Virus record (IMG/VR): IMGVR_UViG_3300020159_000958
Location: 1 to 41,356 of that record
Direction: 5' to 3' (one strand)
DNA from: a virus
DNA: 41,356 nucleotides
Program-made: the position numbers and the translations under genes
In this document: piece after piece, positions 12,952-20,473 of the stretch
Layout: each line of letters begins with the position of its first letter
Position numbering within the stretch: the first letter of the stretch is position 1
The notes under the pieces: generated by a model
Told to the model about the DNA's origin: nothing
Databases searched by the model: none
Seen by the model: the letters and a program-made list of their open reading frames with translations, nothing else

Positions 12952-13266
12952 TTACCAAAGGTTGTTCATAGAGTAACGTCCCGAACCAGTAAAGGCATCG
13001 TCATTCATTTGTGCCCTAGTGAGCATGTTTACTGCTCCAGACACCCATGAACGATAAGTTGGGGCGTTTCTATCAACAGTTAAAATATCCATAATCCCAA
13101 GTTCTTGTTTAGTAAAGCCTCTACGTTCTGGCATTAGTTGTTGAGGAACTGTCGGACGAGTTTGGCGAATAGTGTCTGGGTCTGAAACTGCGGATTGCAA
13201 AGCCATATCTACAAGCATTTCTTCACGGGATTGCCATGGTCTTGTACGAGCAACGTTTTGAGACAC
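12952..13266 (-). CDS. Hypothetical protein (104 aa)
   Basis: A GTG start (13264-13266) has AAAGG six bases upstream. The protein is helical and soluble: SREEMLVDMALQSAV, RRGFTKQELGIMDILTVDRN, then SWVSGAVNMLTRAQM. No family recognised. Confidence 0.6.
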   Translation of the reverse strand: MSQNVARTRPWQSREEMLVDMALQSAVSDPDTIRQTRPTVPQQLMPERRGFTKQELGIMDILTVDRNAPTYRSWVSGAVNMLTRAQMNDDAFTGSGRYSMNNLW

Positions 13267-13275
13267 TATTGACCT

Positions 13276-13533
13276 TTATTCTTCTTCTGTGCGGCGTTTA
13301 TATTTAGGTCCAGTTTGGAGACCGTCCATACTTGGGCTAGCCCCGTGACGTTCTTTAAAATAAAGTCCAATTTCTCGGCGGTTTTGTTTTTCTGTTTCAG
13401 GATTGGCGTAAGCATCATCAACAGATTTACCTACACCTACAGCAGATTCTGGCCTTACACGACCTTCTATAAGTCGTTTAATACGATTGAGATGTGGTTC
13501 ACCCACTGGATTCATTCTATGATCGTGTGCCAT
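13276..13533 (-). CDS. Basic hypothetical protein (85 aa)
   Basis: GGGAAG lies six bases before the ATG. Charged and mostly disordered (HLNRIKRLIEGRVRPES, EKQNRREIGLYFKERHGASPS). Function unknown. Confidence 0.6.
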   Translation of the reverse strand: MAHDHRMNPVGEPHLNRIKRLIEGRVRPESAVGVGKSVDDAYANPETEKQNRREIGLYFKERHGASPSMDGLQTGPKYKRRTEEE

Positions 13534-13535
13534 AA

Positions 13536-13832
13536 TTAACTTCCCATTGGAGAATGGAATTCATCGCCAGGATGCTGACGGTACCAAACTCCTCCATGTT
13601 GCACATCTTTCCATTGTTCATGTCCAGATCTAGTTACATCCATATTATTGGCAGTTAAACGTCGTTTATTTGCTAAATCCATTGCATGGCGATTTGCATC
13701 CATTTCAGCAGTTTCACCTCTAAATTCTTTATGGTGCTTCCCATCTACCGTAACAACTGAACGCATACCACTTACATGATGCTGTTGAGAAACACCCCAA
13801 CCGTGATATTGACCCAATTCAAAATCGCTCAT
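13536..13832 (-). CDS. His-rich hypothetical protein (98 aa)
   Basis: Rich in His, Gly and Met (YHGWGVSQQHHVSGMRSVV, GKHHKEFRGETAEMDANRHAMDLANKRR). It has one likely beta hairpin followed by a helix. The leader is A-rich without a clear ribosome site. No family recognised. Confidence 0.55.
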   Translation of the reverse strand: MSDFELGQYHGWGVSQQHHVSGMRSVVTVDGKHHKEFRGETAEMDANRHAMDLANKRRLTANNMDVTRSGHEQWKDVQHGGVWYRQHPGDEFHSPMGS

Positions 13833-13834
13833 AA

Positions 13835-15154
13835 TTATTTCTTTTTAGAAGTTGGGCGACCACCACGACTTGCGTTTTGGGCACGTGGATGAGATGTTGC
13901 GGTTCCTGAAGTGCTGGCTGTGATACCACGACCACCACTACTGGTTGCTTTACCTGATGTTGTTGCAGTTATCGGTTGCCCATTACCAGTAATGGTTTGG
14001 GTGACATCTTTATTATTGTCACCTTTTTCAGTGTATTGACTATTTTGAACTACGTTTCCTCCAGCTTGTGGGGCAAACGTAATTCCTGAAGACGTTGCAG
14101 GTGCTGATTGTGTTTGCTTTGTACCGTCTTTGGTTTCTTGTGTTTGTGATACTGCTGGGCCTTTTGGACCTGATGGACCTGATGGACCTGATGGACCTGC
14201 CCCACCGCCACTACCAGATGAAGGCGCTGCAGGCGCACCGGGTCGTGATGTAAAAGACTTCATTCGTCCACGCATACGGTCCATAAAACCAGGTTTGTTA
14301 GGGTCTGGCATTTCGCCTTTGTCATTTGGTGTAATCAAAACTGTTGGTTTTGAACGTGGTTTTGGGTCGTCCGGCATTTCGCCTTTGTCATTTGGATCTT
14401 TGCTAACACCAGAAGTTGCTAATTCTTTAATGCGATCTGCACGCTCAGCATCTTTGTCTTTTGTAGTTGCTGGCATTTCTGTTGTAGTGTCGTTTGCACC
14501 CACCCTAGTACCTTTTGATTTTCCACTTGTACCTTCTGCACCTGCACGAAGTTTTGAAGGCTCTACAGGACCAGCTTTTGCTCGTTGTTCTGCAACAGAA
14601 CCAAACGAGTAACCAGCATTTCCTGGTGGTGGATTCTTTTCTCGCTGCTCTTTGACAGAACCAAAGTTTGGATATTCGCTTTTTGGTGGTGGATTCTTTT
14701 CTCTTTGTTCCGACACTGAACCAAAGTTTGGACGTGCTGGTTCTTTGTCTTTTGTTGGTTTATCTTTGCTAGATGCCTTAGGAGTACGTTGTGTGGATTT
14801 TCCACTTCCAGTGTTATCTGCAGAACCTGCTGGACTTGGTGGACCAGAAACTGGATTACGTTCCACGGCTGCGCTTACAGCATCTTTTGCTTTTGCACCT
14901 GCCGCTTCTACGGCGTCTGCACCTTTACCTTTTGATTTTGTTTTTTTAGATGCCATTTTTCTCTCCTTAGCCGCTTGGGTATCTTCCTCAAACGCTTTTT
15001 GGTTGTCTTTCGTCATGCTTTTAGCAGCGGCTTGTCGCGTGCGAAGAGCCATTTCTGTATTCCCAGATTTTTCTTGACGCCTAGCTTCAGATTCATATGC
15101 TGCTCCAATTTTTTCAAAAGGAGTTTTAGGTGTTTTTTTCTTTTTTTCAGCCAT
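13835..15154 (-). CDS. Lys-rich repeat protein with collagen-like segment (439 aa)
   Basis: Residues 1-70 are a charged, probably coiled helix (KKKKTPKTPFEKIG, ALRTRQAAAKSM). Around 130-190 a 20-residue unit (PNFGSVSEQREKNPPP) repeats three times. Two NDKGEMPD copies follow near 255-280. A collagen-like GPSGPSGPSGPKGP lies near 325-338, and then ITFAPQAGGNVVQNSQY...GDNNKDVTQ, shared with the gene at 12248-12934. The end is Thr/Ser/Gly-rich. It is intrinsically disordered and likely virion-surface or scaffold material; function unknown. Confidence 0.65.
   Translation of the reverse strand: MAEKKKKTPKTPFEKIGAAYESEARRQEKSGNTEMALRTRQAAAKSMTKDNQKAFEEDTQAAKERKMASKKTKSKGKGADAVEAAGAKAKDAVSAAVERNPVSGPPSPAGSADNTGSGKSTQRTPKASSKDKPTKDKEPARPNFGSVSEQREKNPPPKSEYPNFGSVKEQREKNPPPGNAGYSFGSVAEQRAKAGPVEPSKLRAGAEGTSGKSKGTRVGANDTTTEMPATTKDKDAERADRIKELATSGVSKDPNDKGEMPDDPKPRSKPTVLITPNDKGEMPDPNKPGFMDRMRGRMKSFTSRPGAPAAPSSGSGGGAGPSGPSGPSGPKGPAVSQTQETKDGTKQTQSAPATSSGITFAPQAGGNVVQNSQYTEKGDNNKDVTQTITGNGQPITATTSGKATSSGGRGITASTSGTATSHPRAQNASRGGRPTSKKK
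14166..14199. repeat. 9-bp tandem repeat coding Gly-Pro-Ser
   Basis: GGACCTGAT on the plus strand (GPS codons on the minus) occurs three times in tandem plus a partial fourth. It encodes the collagen-like segment. Confidence 0.8.
14581..14745. repeat. 60-bp tandem repeat, about three copies
   Basis: Units of exactly 60 bp (the GGTGGTGGATTCTTTTCTC block recurs at 14625 and 14685) encode the FGSVxEQREKNPPP repeats. Confidence 0.75.
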
Positions 15155-15175
15155 GATTACTTAAAGTTTATCAGG

Positions 15176-15664
15176 TTAACGCCAAGATGGTTTTAGGCTT
15201 TTCAGCCCTGCACGACGCTCTAGATCAATATATTCTTGATTTTCAGCATAAAGAGTTCGTGGGATACCACGAGGTCCAACCTTGCCGTCATTGGTAAGAA
15301 CTACAGGCATGGCTCCGGGTGGGGCAAACTTTACTCCTGCGTCTTGGTAAGCAATACCTGTCCACAAGTTGAACTCTTCAGGCCAAACGTAATCTCCTGG
15401 ATTTACCCTCTCACCTTTGTGTACTCCACGGGAGTATTGTCGGGCGTTTTTACGACTTAGCGTTCCTAAAGTTTTGTCCTGTCGTCGGTTAGACGACATT
15501 GTGCCAAGGTATCCGTCTGGATATGTGGTGTCTTGCATCGTTCGGTAGCCAGCAAGTTGATAATCTTTATTGTTTCTAAATACAGGTTCTGCACCAAACA
15601 CAGGTAACGACGAAGATTCACTAACTGAGTTAGGGCTTTGCCAATCAGAAAATGATTGCTTCAT
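15176..15664 (-). CDS. Hypothetical, possibly virion protein (162 aa)
   Basis: Start codon ATG overlaps the stop of the 43-residue basic peptide (ATGA). The most structured part is RGVHKGERVNPGDYVWPEEFNLWTG followed by FAPPGAMPVVLTNDGKVGPRGIPRTLYA, which looks like a folded domain, in contrast to the disordered neighbours. No named family. Confidence 0.6.
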   Translation of the reverse strand: MKQSFSDWQSPNSVSESSSLPVFGAEPVFRNNKDYQLAGYRTMQDTTYPDGYLGTMSSNRRQDKTLGTLSRKNARQYSRGVHKGERVNPGDYVWPEEFNLWTGIAYQDAGVKFAPPGAMPVVLTNDGKVGPRGIPRTLYAENQEYIDLERRAGLKSLKPSWR

Positions 15665-15792
15665 TTGTTGCCTGCATTACTGTGGTCAAATGAAGTCATG
15701 AAACCGCCTGCAGCACCGGAAACTGATGTAATTGGGCGTGGCTTTACTTTACTAACAACTTTTTTAGTAGTTTTCTTTTTTTTAGTAGCCAT
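15661..15792 (-). CDS. Small Lys-rich peptide (43 aa)
   Basis: It starts MATKKKKTTKKVVSKVKPRP with AAGGA eight bases upstream. The first twenty residues contain ten lysines or arginines, like a histone-tail or nucleic-acid-condensing peptide; the rest is Gly/Ser-rich. It overlaps both neighbours (11 bases upstream, ATGA downstream). DNA compaction is a guess from charge. Confidence 0.6.
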   Translation of the reverse strand: MATKKKKTTKKVVSKVKPRPITSVSGAAGGFMTSFDHSNAGNK

Positions 15793-15997
15793 TGCCTGTT
15801 TCCTTTTTCCAATCTTCTGGAGTCATATATCGTTTGGGCAAATCGTTGTTGTAACTATCTTTCCAATGTTTTTTAGGATCTTCAGGCAACCCACCAGTTT
15901 TAGTCGGTGGCTTTTGTGGGGGCTTCTTGCCTCCACCACCAGTTTGCAAGTTAGCCCTAGGTCCTTCAATAATTACACCCCTGTGATTAGTGGGCAT
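15782..15997 (-). CDS. Pro/Lys-rich small protein (71 aa)
   Basis: It contains GGGGKKPPQKPPTKTGG and a short helical end (RYMTPEDWKKETGNGY). Disordered and basic; no family recognised. It starts right after the upstream stop. Confidence 0.55.
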   Translation of the reverse strand: MPTNHRGVIIEGPRANLQTGGGGKKPPQKPPTKTGGLPEDPKKHWKDSYNNDLPKRYMTPEDWKKETGNGY

Positions 15998-15999
15998 TA

Positions 16000-16200
16000 T
16001 TACTCAGTCCAGACGTTGATCTTTCCAGCACCTGTTGGTCGTGGAATACCGTGCGGAGGAGCGTCGTCTCCTTCAGCATCAGTCATTGTTACTTTACGTG
16101 AAGGGTTATGTGACTGATCAATTTGACGACGGGCTTTTCTACCTTTGTATTCTGCCATGTCATAGACATTCTTTTTCATGCTTGGTTGAATGTATCCCAT
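16000..16200 (-). CDS. Small basic protein with tag-like HNPSRKV (66 aa)
   Basis: The ATG at 16198-16200 (MGYIQPSMKK) has AGAGG six bases upstream and is preferred to the frame start at 16236. The middle reads RRQIDQSHNPSRKVTM, similar to the RHNPNRKV part of the N-terminal tag at 10377-11327, but internal here. Function unknown. Confidence 0.6.
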   Translation of the reverse strand: MGYIQPSMKKNVYDMAEYKGRKARRQIDQSHNPSRKVTMTDAEGDDAPPHGIPRPTGAGKINVWTE

Positions 16201-16220
16201 GTTAAACCTCTGGTGTCTTT

Positions 16221-16637
16221 CTATTTCCAAGCCCATGAGTTGGACTTGTTGTATTCGTCTACTTGATCTGAACCACCTGAAAGATATGCTTTTTCAATGC
16301 CTGTTGGTTTATCGTCTTTTTTGTTTCTTTGGTTCATGTCAAGTCTTGAGGTTTCTTGGTCTTTTGCCGCGTCATAGTTTTTACCACGTTTTGCAGATTC
16401 CGCCATGTTCGCAGGTTCGTTGATTCCAGAATCTTTAATGGCCTTCTGGCTTTTCTTTGCGGCTTTAGTTGATTTTTTTGTTGCAGCAGGTGGCTCACTA
16501 GAAATCTTAATTCGTGGTGTTGATTTAGGTGGACCATCGGCATATTCACCTTTTGCGTTTGATTTTGGTACACCAGATGGGCCAGCAGGAACTAATTTTG
16601 ATGTTGAACTGCGGGGTGTTCCTCTGTGAAAAATCAT
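16221..16637 (-). CDS. Lys/Ser-rich disordered protein (138 aa)
   Basis: GAGG lies five bases before the ATG. Low-complexity: SSTSKLVPAGPSGVPKS, then KKSTKAAKKSQKAIKDSG, then a charged tail. Resembles histone-tail-like basic phage proteins in composition only. No family recognised. Confidence 0.6.
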   Translation of the reverse strand: MIFHRGTPRSSTSKLVPAGPSGVPKSNAKGEYADGPPKSTPRIKISSEPPAATKKSTKAAKKSQKAIKDSGINEPANMAESAKRGKNYDAAKDQETSRLDMNQRNKKDDKPTGIEKAYLSGGSDQVDEYNKSNSWAWK

Positions 16638-16639
16638 AG

Positions 16640-16930
16640 TTACCTCAGCACTGGTTTAAAGGAGATTGCCGAAATGCTTTCTCCGTTCTCTCCAATAATA
16701 TCATCAAACCCAATAATGAAATAAAGATCAATACCTCGTGGGGCAACAAAACCACGAGCAATTGCAGCCGCTTTTGCTGCTTGGTTTACAGCACTTGCGC
16801 CAATAGCGCGAATCTTTGGAAGATGCCCAGCAATAACTGAGCGGGCAAGAATAGAGCCAACACTTTGAGGGTTGCTACTACCTGACACTTTTAAAACATC
16901 TTCAACCTTTTGGTTAAGTTCTTGTGACAT
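16640..16930 (-). CDS. SpoVS (Alba-like) family protein
   Basis: The whole chain follows SpoVS: VLKVSGSSNPQSVGSILA, then LPKIRAIGASAVNQAAKAAAIARGFVAPRGIDL, then a final strand AISFKP. SpoVS of Bacillus is a small Alba-like protein linked to stage V sporulation; relatives also occur in non-spore-formers and phages. The 96 residues are about the family size. AGGAG lies five bases before ATG. In a phage it may bind nucleic acid or affect host development. The family call is confident; the role here is unknown. Confidence 0.85.
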   Translation of the reverse strand: MSQELNQKVEDVLKVSGSSNPQSVGSILARSVIAGHLPKIRAIGASAVNQAAKAAAIARGFVAPRGIDLYFIIGFDDIIGENGESISAISFKPVLR

Positions 16931-16975
16931 ATAGACTCCTGTTTGTAAATCATACGGAAAGCCTATATTACCACG

Positions 16976-17338
16976 TTATGTGAATTTGGCAGATTTTAGC
17001 AATGTAACCATGTCCTCTAGACGCATGACAGCATAAGATTCGCCTAAAGCTGATGCCCCTTTTCCAGGGCGCTTTACAACCAATAAAGGTAAGCCTTTTG
17101 GCAATTTAGACGCTTGAAGTACAGTGTCGTTTAGCCATTCGCTTAACTTAAACGATTTTTGATTCTTGCATTGAATTGCTACCTCGGTAGCATCAGGGTG
17201 CTTAACACCATGAATATCCCCAGAATCGTTTTCCCCAGCCAAAGCAGTCCTTCTGGCGTTAGAGAAATCTTGTTCTTTTAGGTAACCAACAATCGCTGTT
17301 TCAAACGATGTTCCCTTTGCTTTATGCTTGTTGCCCAT
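16976..17338 (-). CDS. PD-(D/E)XK Holliday-junction-resolvase-like nuclease (120 aa)
   Basis: The pattern KGTSFETAIVGYLKEQ (helix with Glu), ARRTALAGENDSGDIHG (catalytic Asp), EVAIQCKNQ (QxK) and a following helix fits the archaeal-Hjc/VRR-like PD-(D/E)XK fold used to cut branched DNA. The length fits. It overlaps the upstream winged-helix gene by 17 bases. In phages such enzymes resolve recombination junctions before packaging. Confidence 0.7.
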   Translation of the reverse strand: MGNKHKAKGTSFETAIVGYLKEQDFSNARRTALAGENDSGDIHGVKHPDATEVAIQCKNQKSFKLSEWLNDTVLQASKLPKGLPLLVVKRPGKGASALGESYAVMRLEDMVTLLKSAKFT

Positions 17339-17597
17339 AACCCAACTCGTCCATTAATCGTTTGCCTTTATTTGTAATTTTGTAGACACGAACTTTAACA
17401 CCAGCACGGCTTAATCGTTTTTGACCAGTTCGTTCTAGGTAGCCAGCAGTGTTTAACTGACCGACAAGGCACCACCAACCATTGTGTCCTTGATCCAACT
17501 TTGTATACTCACCCATCTCGTCAGTGGTCATATCCTCATGCTCATAGAAAGCACTTAAGACCAAATAAGAGCGGCTGTTAATTGTTATTGTTTTCAT
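17322..17597 (-). CDS. Winged-helix DNA-binding protein (91 aa)
   Basis: GGAGGAG lies six bases before the ATG. Residues 12-75 show a helix, MTTDEMGEYTKLD, a second helix with LVGQLNTAGYLERTG and a wing (VKVRVYKITNKGKRLM), as in MarR/PadR-type winged helices. Probable transcription or junction-associated DNA-binding protein; target unknown. Confidence 0.65.
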   Translation of the reverse strand: MKTITINSRSYLVLSAFYEHEDMTTDEMGEYTKLDQGHNGWWCLVGQLNTAGYLERTGQKRLSRAGVKVRVYKITNKGKRLMDELGYGQQA

Positions 17598-17600
17598 AAA

Positions 17601-17762
17601 CTACTCCTCCAAAATGTCGTAGTTGGCATAGCTCATTAGTATTAACCTTTTATCAGGTGATACACCAATCCATGTTGGGGAATCACTGTCGCACAAACAC
17701 CCTACAGTCCTTCTTTCGTCATTAAAGAAAGTATGATTGCAAGAGTTACAACGAATCTTCAT
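17601..17762 (-). CDS. Zinc-ribbon microprotein (53 aa)
   Basis: The frame begins MKIRCNSCNHTFFNDE; CNSC (5-8) and CLC (22-24) supply four Cys for a small zinc ribbon. It starts shortly after the stop of the upstream gene, with no strong ribosome site, and its end provides the GGAGGAG site for the next gene. It fills a 167-nt gap. No named family. Confidence 0.6.
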   Translation of the reverse strand: MKIRCNSCNHTFFNDERRTVGCLCDSDSPTWIGVSPDKRLILMSYANYDILEE

Positions 17763-17764
17763 GA

Positions 17765-18247
17765 CTAAGCAATAAACCTTGCAGCTCTGTTTTCTTTTGG
17801 AGCAAGACTAATGCGACGACTCAACTCTCTTGACAAAACTTGTGCACCTCGCTCGCACCGATCAAAAACTGTATCCACTAGTTTGCGATATGCACGTGCT
17901 TGTGTGTACGTTTCTTGTTGCCTTTGCACCTTATCTTCCACGTCACGTTTTGCTTTGGCAATAGTGACCAACTCTCCTTTAACTTTGTTTCCCCATTGCT
18001 CAATCAACGTACAGGCTTTTACATATTCAAACGTGTTTAGTTCGCGTTCTTCAACAATTTCAGCAGTGACTAGTTGTGCTTTTGCGTAGTTTACCCACGA
18101 CATAAACTCAGAGTACAAAGACATCAACTCAACTTCTGAAATGTCTGCAAGGTTTCGCGGAACCACAGGAAGCAAACTATGTGGTTTTTCGGGCAATGCA
18201 AAGTTTCTCAAGAACCTGTCCATCTCTGGTGTTTCTTCTACAATCAT
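17765..18247 (-). CDS. Helical hypothetical protein (160 aa)
   Basis: The ATG at 18245-18247 (MIVEETPEMD) overlaps the upstream TGA and has GGAG six bases before it. Long charged helices (LVTIAKAKRDVEDKVQRQQETYTQARAYRKLVD) suggest a coiled coil. It lies between two nuclease-type genes and may be an accessory protein in recombination. No family recognised. Confidence 0.6.
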   Translation of the reverse strand: MIVEETPEMDRFLRNFALPEKPHSLLPVVPRNLADISEVELMSLYSEFMSWVNYAKAQLVTAEIVEERELNTFEYVKACTLIEQWGNKVKGELVTIAKAKRDVEDKVQRQQETYTQARAYRKLVDTVFDRCERGAQVLSRELSRRISLAPKENRAARFIA

Positions 18248-19113
18248 TCTTTGCTCCAACATGTGTTTTTATAAGGACAGTACTTGCAACCACTGCAAGT
18301 CGCTGTTTCTGCCCACGCTGGTCGCATGGGTGGAATCTTTTGTTGTAATGCTACTAGCAAAACACGACAACTATCAAGTATGGGTTGAACCAAATGCGGC
18401 AGGTATTTGATTGAAAACTCTTTGACTTCTTGAGAAGGTTTCCATTCATAAATAAAAGTTAAGTCATGTATACCAGTGCAATGCATATACAGCATGCCTT
18501 GGCGAACGTGGCTTGGAAATGGTTGGCGAATCTTTTTCCATAAGCCGTCAATCCCCATATTAGGATTTTCTTCATATTGTTTGTACAAATCAAAATCTTC
18601 AAAGCGAACTGTACCTATTCCAACAGATTTTATTTCAATTAAAGTTCTTCCTTTTTTATCTGAAACAATGCCATCAGCACTTCCTCTGATGCCATACTCT
18701 TCGTCCTTGACCGGAACTTCGGCATAACTTAAAGCAATGGTTGACCCACATTCTGGACAATGATTTGGAGACAAATCCCACCACAAGTGTTTGCAAGACC
18801 CGCACCTAAAGGTTCCCTCTAGTACTCCTGCTTCCCAAAGCCAAGTTTGCCATTTGTGGTGAATTGCATGACCTTCTTCAAAAACATTTAAACGTTGAAA
18901 AGAAAAGTTTTCATCAGCTTTAACTTCGTTCTTGATGGTATACCAAGATGCTCTTGGACACCAATCCCTTTTTGCTAACTCGCTGGGATGAAAAAAAGAA
19001 GTATCTCTTTTCTTATCTTTTTGTTTTTTGCTCTTTAACAATTGAATCGCAACAGTCGGCAAAACTCTACCGTTCATCTTGAGTAGGTTTTTGTAATTAT
19101 GCATGTCAGACAT
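18244..19113 (-). CDS. Cas4/RecB-like PD-(D/E)XK exonuclease (289 aa)
   Basis: Residues 45-55 have a Cys in DWCPRASW; a zinc ribbon follows (CGSC near 104, CPEC near 119); the nuclease core shows GIRGSADGIV (about 142) and LIEIKS (about 160); the end has CSGCKYCPYKNTC (about 273-285). The first Cys with the last three matches the four-Cys iron-sulfur cluster of Cas4/AddB-type nucleases. It probably trims DNA ends for recombination with the adjacent RecA-like protein. No other CRISPR gene or array is present, so a replication/recombination role is favoured. Confidence 0.75.
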   Translation of the reverse strand: MSDMHNYKNLLKMNGRVLPTVAIQLLKSKKQKDKKRDTSFFHPSELAKRDWCPRASWYTIKNEVKADENFSFQRLNVFEEGHAIHHKWQTWLWEAGVLEGTFRCGSCKHLWWDLSPNHCPECGSTIALSYAEVPVKDEEYGIRGSADGIVSDKKGRTLIEIKSVGIGTVRFEDFDLYKQYEENPNMGIDGLWKKIRQPFPSHVRQGMLYMHCTGIHDLTFIYEWKPSQEVKEFSIKYLPHLVQPILDSCRVLLVALQQKIPPMRPAWAETATCSGCKYCPYKNTCWSKE

Positions 19114-19444
19114 CGGTTGTTATCTCCAAAAAATCATCCTCACCAATGACCACGTAACGACGACCAGCGAGGTCAAACTGCAACACAGGTACACGATCTT
19201 CAAGTAACGCACGATCCCTCAACTCTCTTAAATCAAGTTCTTTAAGGGTAATCGTTTTTTTGTTCTCAGTCAACTTGTTTTCAATAAGATATTCGTGGCT
19301 ACGTACATCGTTTTTCCTAAGCCAACCAGCACCCGAACGGGCGTTTCTAGAACCTTTGTACCTATCCGCAGTCCTTTTTTCTTGTTTCTTGGAGGACTTC
19401 ATGATCCGTGTATGTCTGTCGGGATCTCTTCCTAATATGGTCAT
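19106..19444 (-). CDS. Small PD-(D/E)XK-like nuclease (112 aa)
   Basis: KRTADRYKGSRNARSGAGWLRKNDVRSHEYLIENKLTEN has the Asp ... ExK order of PD-(D/E)XK resolvase-like nucleases; a beta/alpha end (LQFDLAGRRYVVIGED) follows. ATGA couples it to the recA-like gene. Second small nuclease of this kind in the window (the other is at 16976-17338). Substrate unknown. Confidence 0.6.
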   Translation of the reverse strand: MTILGRDPDRHTRIMKSSKKQEKRTADRYKGSRNARSGAGWLRKNDVRSHEYLIENKLTENKKTITLKELDLRELRDRALLEDRVPVLQFDLAGRRYVVIGEDDFLEITTDV

Positions 19445-20463
19445 CTAACCACTTTGTAATACTCTTCAATATCGTGCTTTAATTCTTTTTGCATAAACAA
19501 ATCTTCTCTAAAAGCTTCAAGCATCTTGTCCTTGCCTTGCCACTTTTGACTTCCATAGGCGTAATACGCGCCTGAACGTGTAATCACCTCAATAACTGTT
19601 GCAATGTTAATCATGTCTTTCAAAGTGTCAAACGAACCTTTGGTAAACCCAAGTGCGTCCGTAAAATAAAAGTCAACAACGGCTTGTTGTGATGGTTTGT
19701 ACGTTTTGTTTTTAAGGGTTCGGGCTTTAATAGTTTGTCCTACAATTTCATCTTTTTCTTTAAGCCACTCATCTCGTCTGACCTCAACACGAACAAAGTA
19801 ACTAAAGTTCTTAGCAAGACCTCCGGGTGTTGTTCTATTGTCTCCCCACATGACGCCAATCTTCTGACGCCATTGGTTAATCATGAGACCTGTGCATGAA
19901 CGTTCTTTCTCTGTCATTGAACGTTTCTGCGCCTCTGATGCTTTGCGAAAAAACTTAGAAGTAATACGAGCACCCAAACCAACGGTGAACTCGTCCATCA
20001 TGCGTTCTGACTCATCGGTTGGCACTAAGGCTGGCAACGAATCAATGACGATGCAATCTGCAGCACGATTCTTCATCAACTCAATGACCAAATTGTAAGC
20101 TTGCTCCATGCTGTTGGTTTCAATAACCCATAAACGAGCAAGGTCAACCCCAACTGATTTTGCGTAGTCGGGCACAAACTCTTCTGCTGCAACCCAAACT
20201 GCTGTCCAATCTGGGTCAAGCGCTTGGTTAGCCGCAATGGTTTTAAACGCAAGTGCTGTCTTCCCAGAAGATTCATCACCAATAATCTCTGACCATTGAT
20301 TTGCGGGCCAACCACCACCAAGCATCAAATCGTAAGCAAGGATTCCTGTAGTTGTGCGCTCTAGTTGCTGGTGCATTGCATCAGCCCTTAAAATTGAAAC
20401 GTCGTTTTGTTTTTTGTTTATCTTGTTGATTATTGCCGAGATTGACTCGTAATCAGTTTCCAT
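19441..20463 (-). CDS. RecA-like recombinase (340 aa)
   Basis: Strand-exchange ATPase. Walker A GDESSGKTA (about 60-68), Walker B CIVIDSLPAL (about 133-142), and the conserved MINQWRQKIG and TPGGLAKNF segments (L2-type loop, nucleotide switch) are present. The ATG at 20461-20463 (METDYESISA) has GAGGAA upstream and is preferred to the frame start at 20772. The size is that of bacterial RecA (about 350). It works with the nearby polymerase, SSB-type protein and nucleases in phage recombination. Confidence 0.9.
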   Translation of the reverse strand: METDYESISAIINKINKKQNDVSILRADAMHQQLERTTTGILAYDLMLGGGWPANQWSEIIGDESSGKTALAFKTIAANQALDPDWTAVWVAAEEFVPDYAKSVGVDLARLWVIETNSMEQAYNLVIELMKNRAADCIVIDSLPALVPTDESERMMDEFTVGLGARITSKFFRKASEAQKRSMTEKERSCTGLMINQWRQKIGVMWGDNRTTPGGLAKNFSYFVRVEVRRDEWLKEKDEIVGQTIKARTLKNKTYKPSQQAVVDFYFTDALGFTKGSFDTLKDMINIATVIEVITRSGAYYAYGSQKWQGKDKMLEAFREDLFMQKELKHDIEEYYKVVR

Positions 20464-20473
20464 TTTATGTTCC

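Noticed and set aside
14130-14612. 160-codon plus-strand frame with GPDGPDGPDGP
   Set aside because: It is the antisense image of the GPS repeat and of repeat-rich coding sequence in the 439-residue gene.
18244-19113. Cas4-like nuclease as part of a CRISPR system
   Set aside because: No cas1, cas2 or array in the window; the gene lies with RecA-like and resolvase genes, so a recombination role is preferred.
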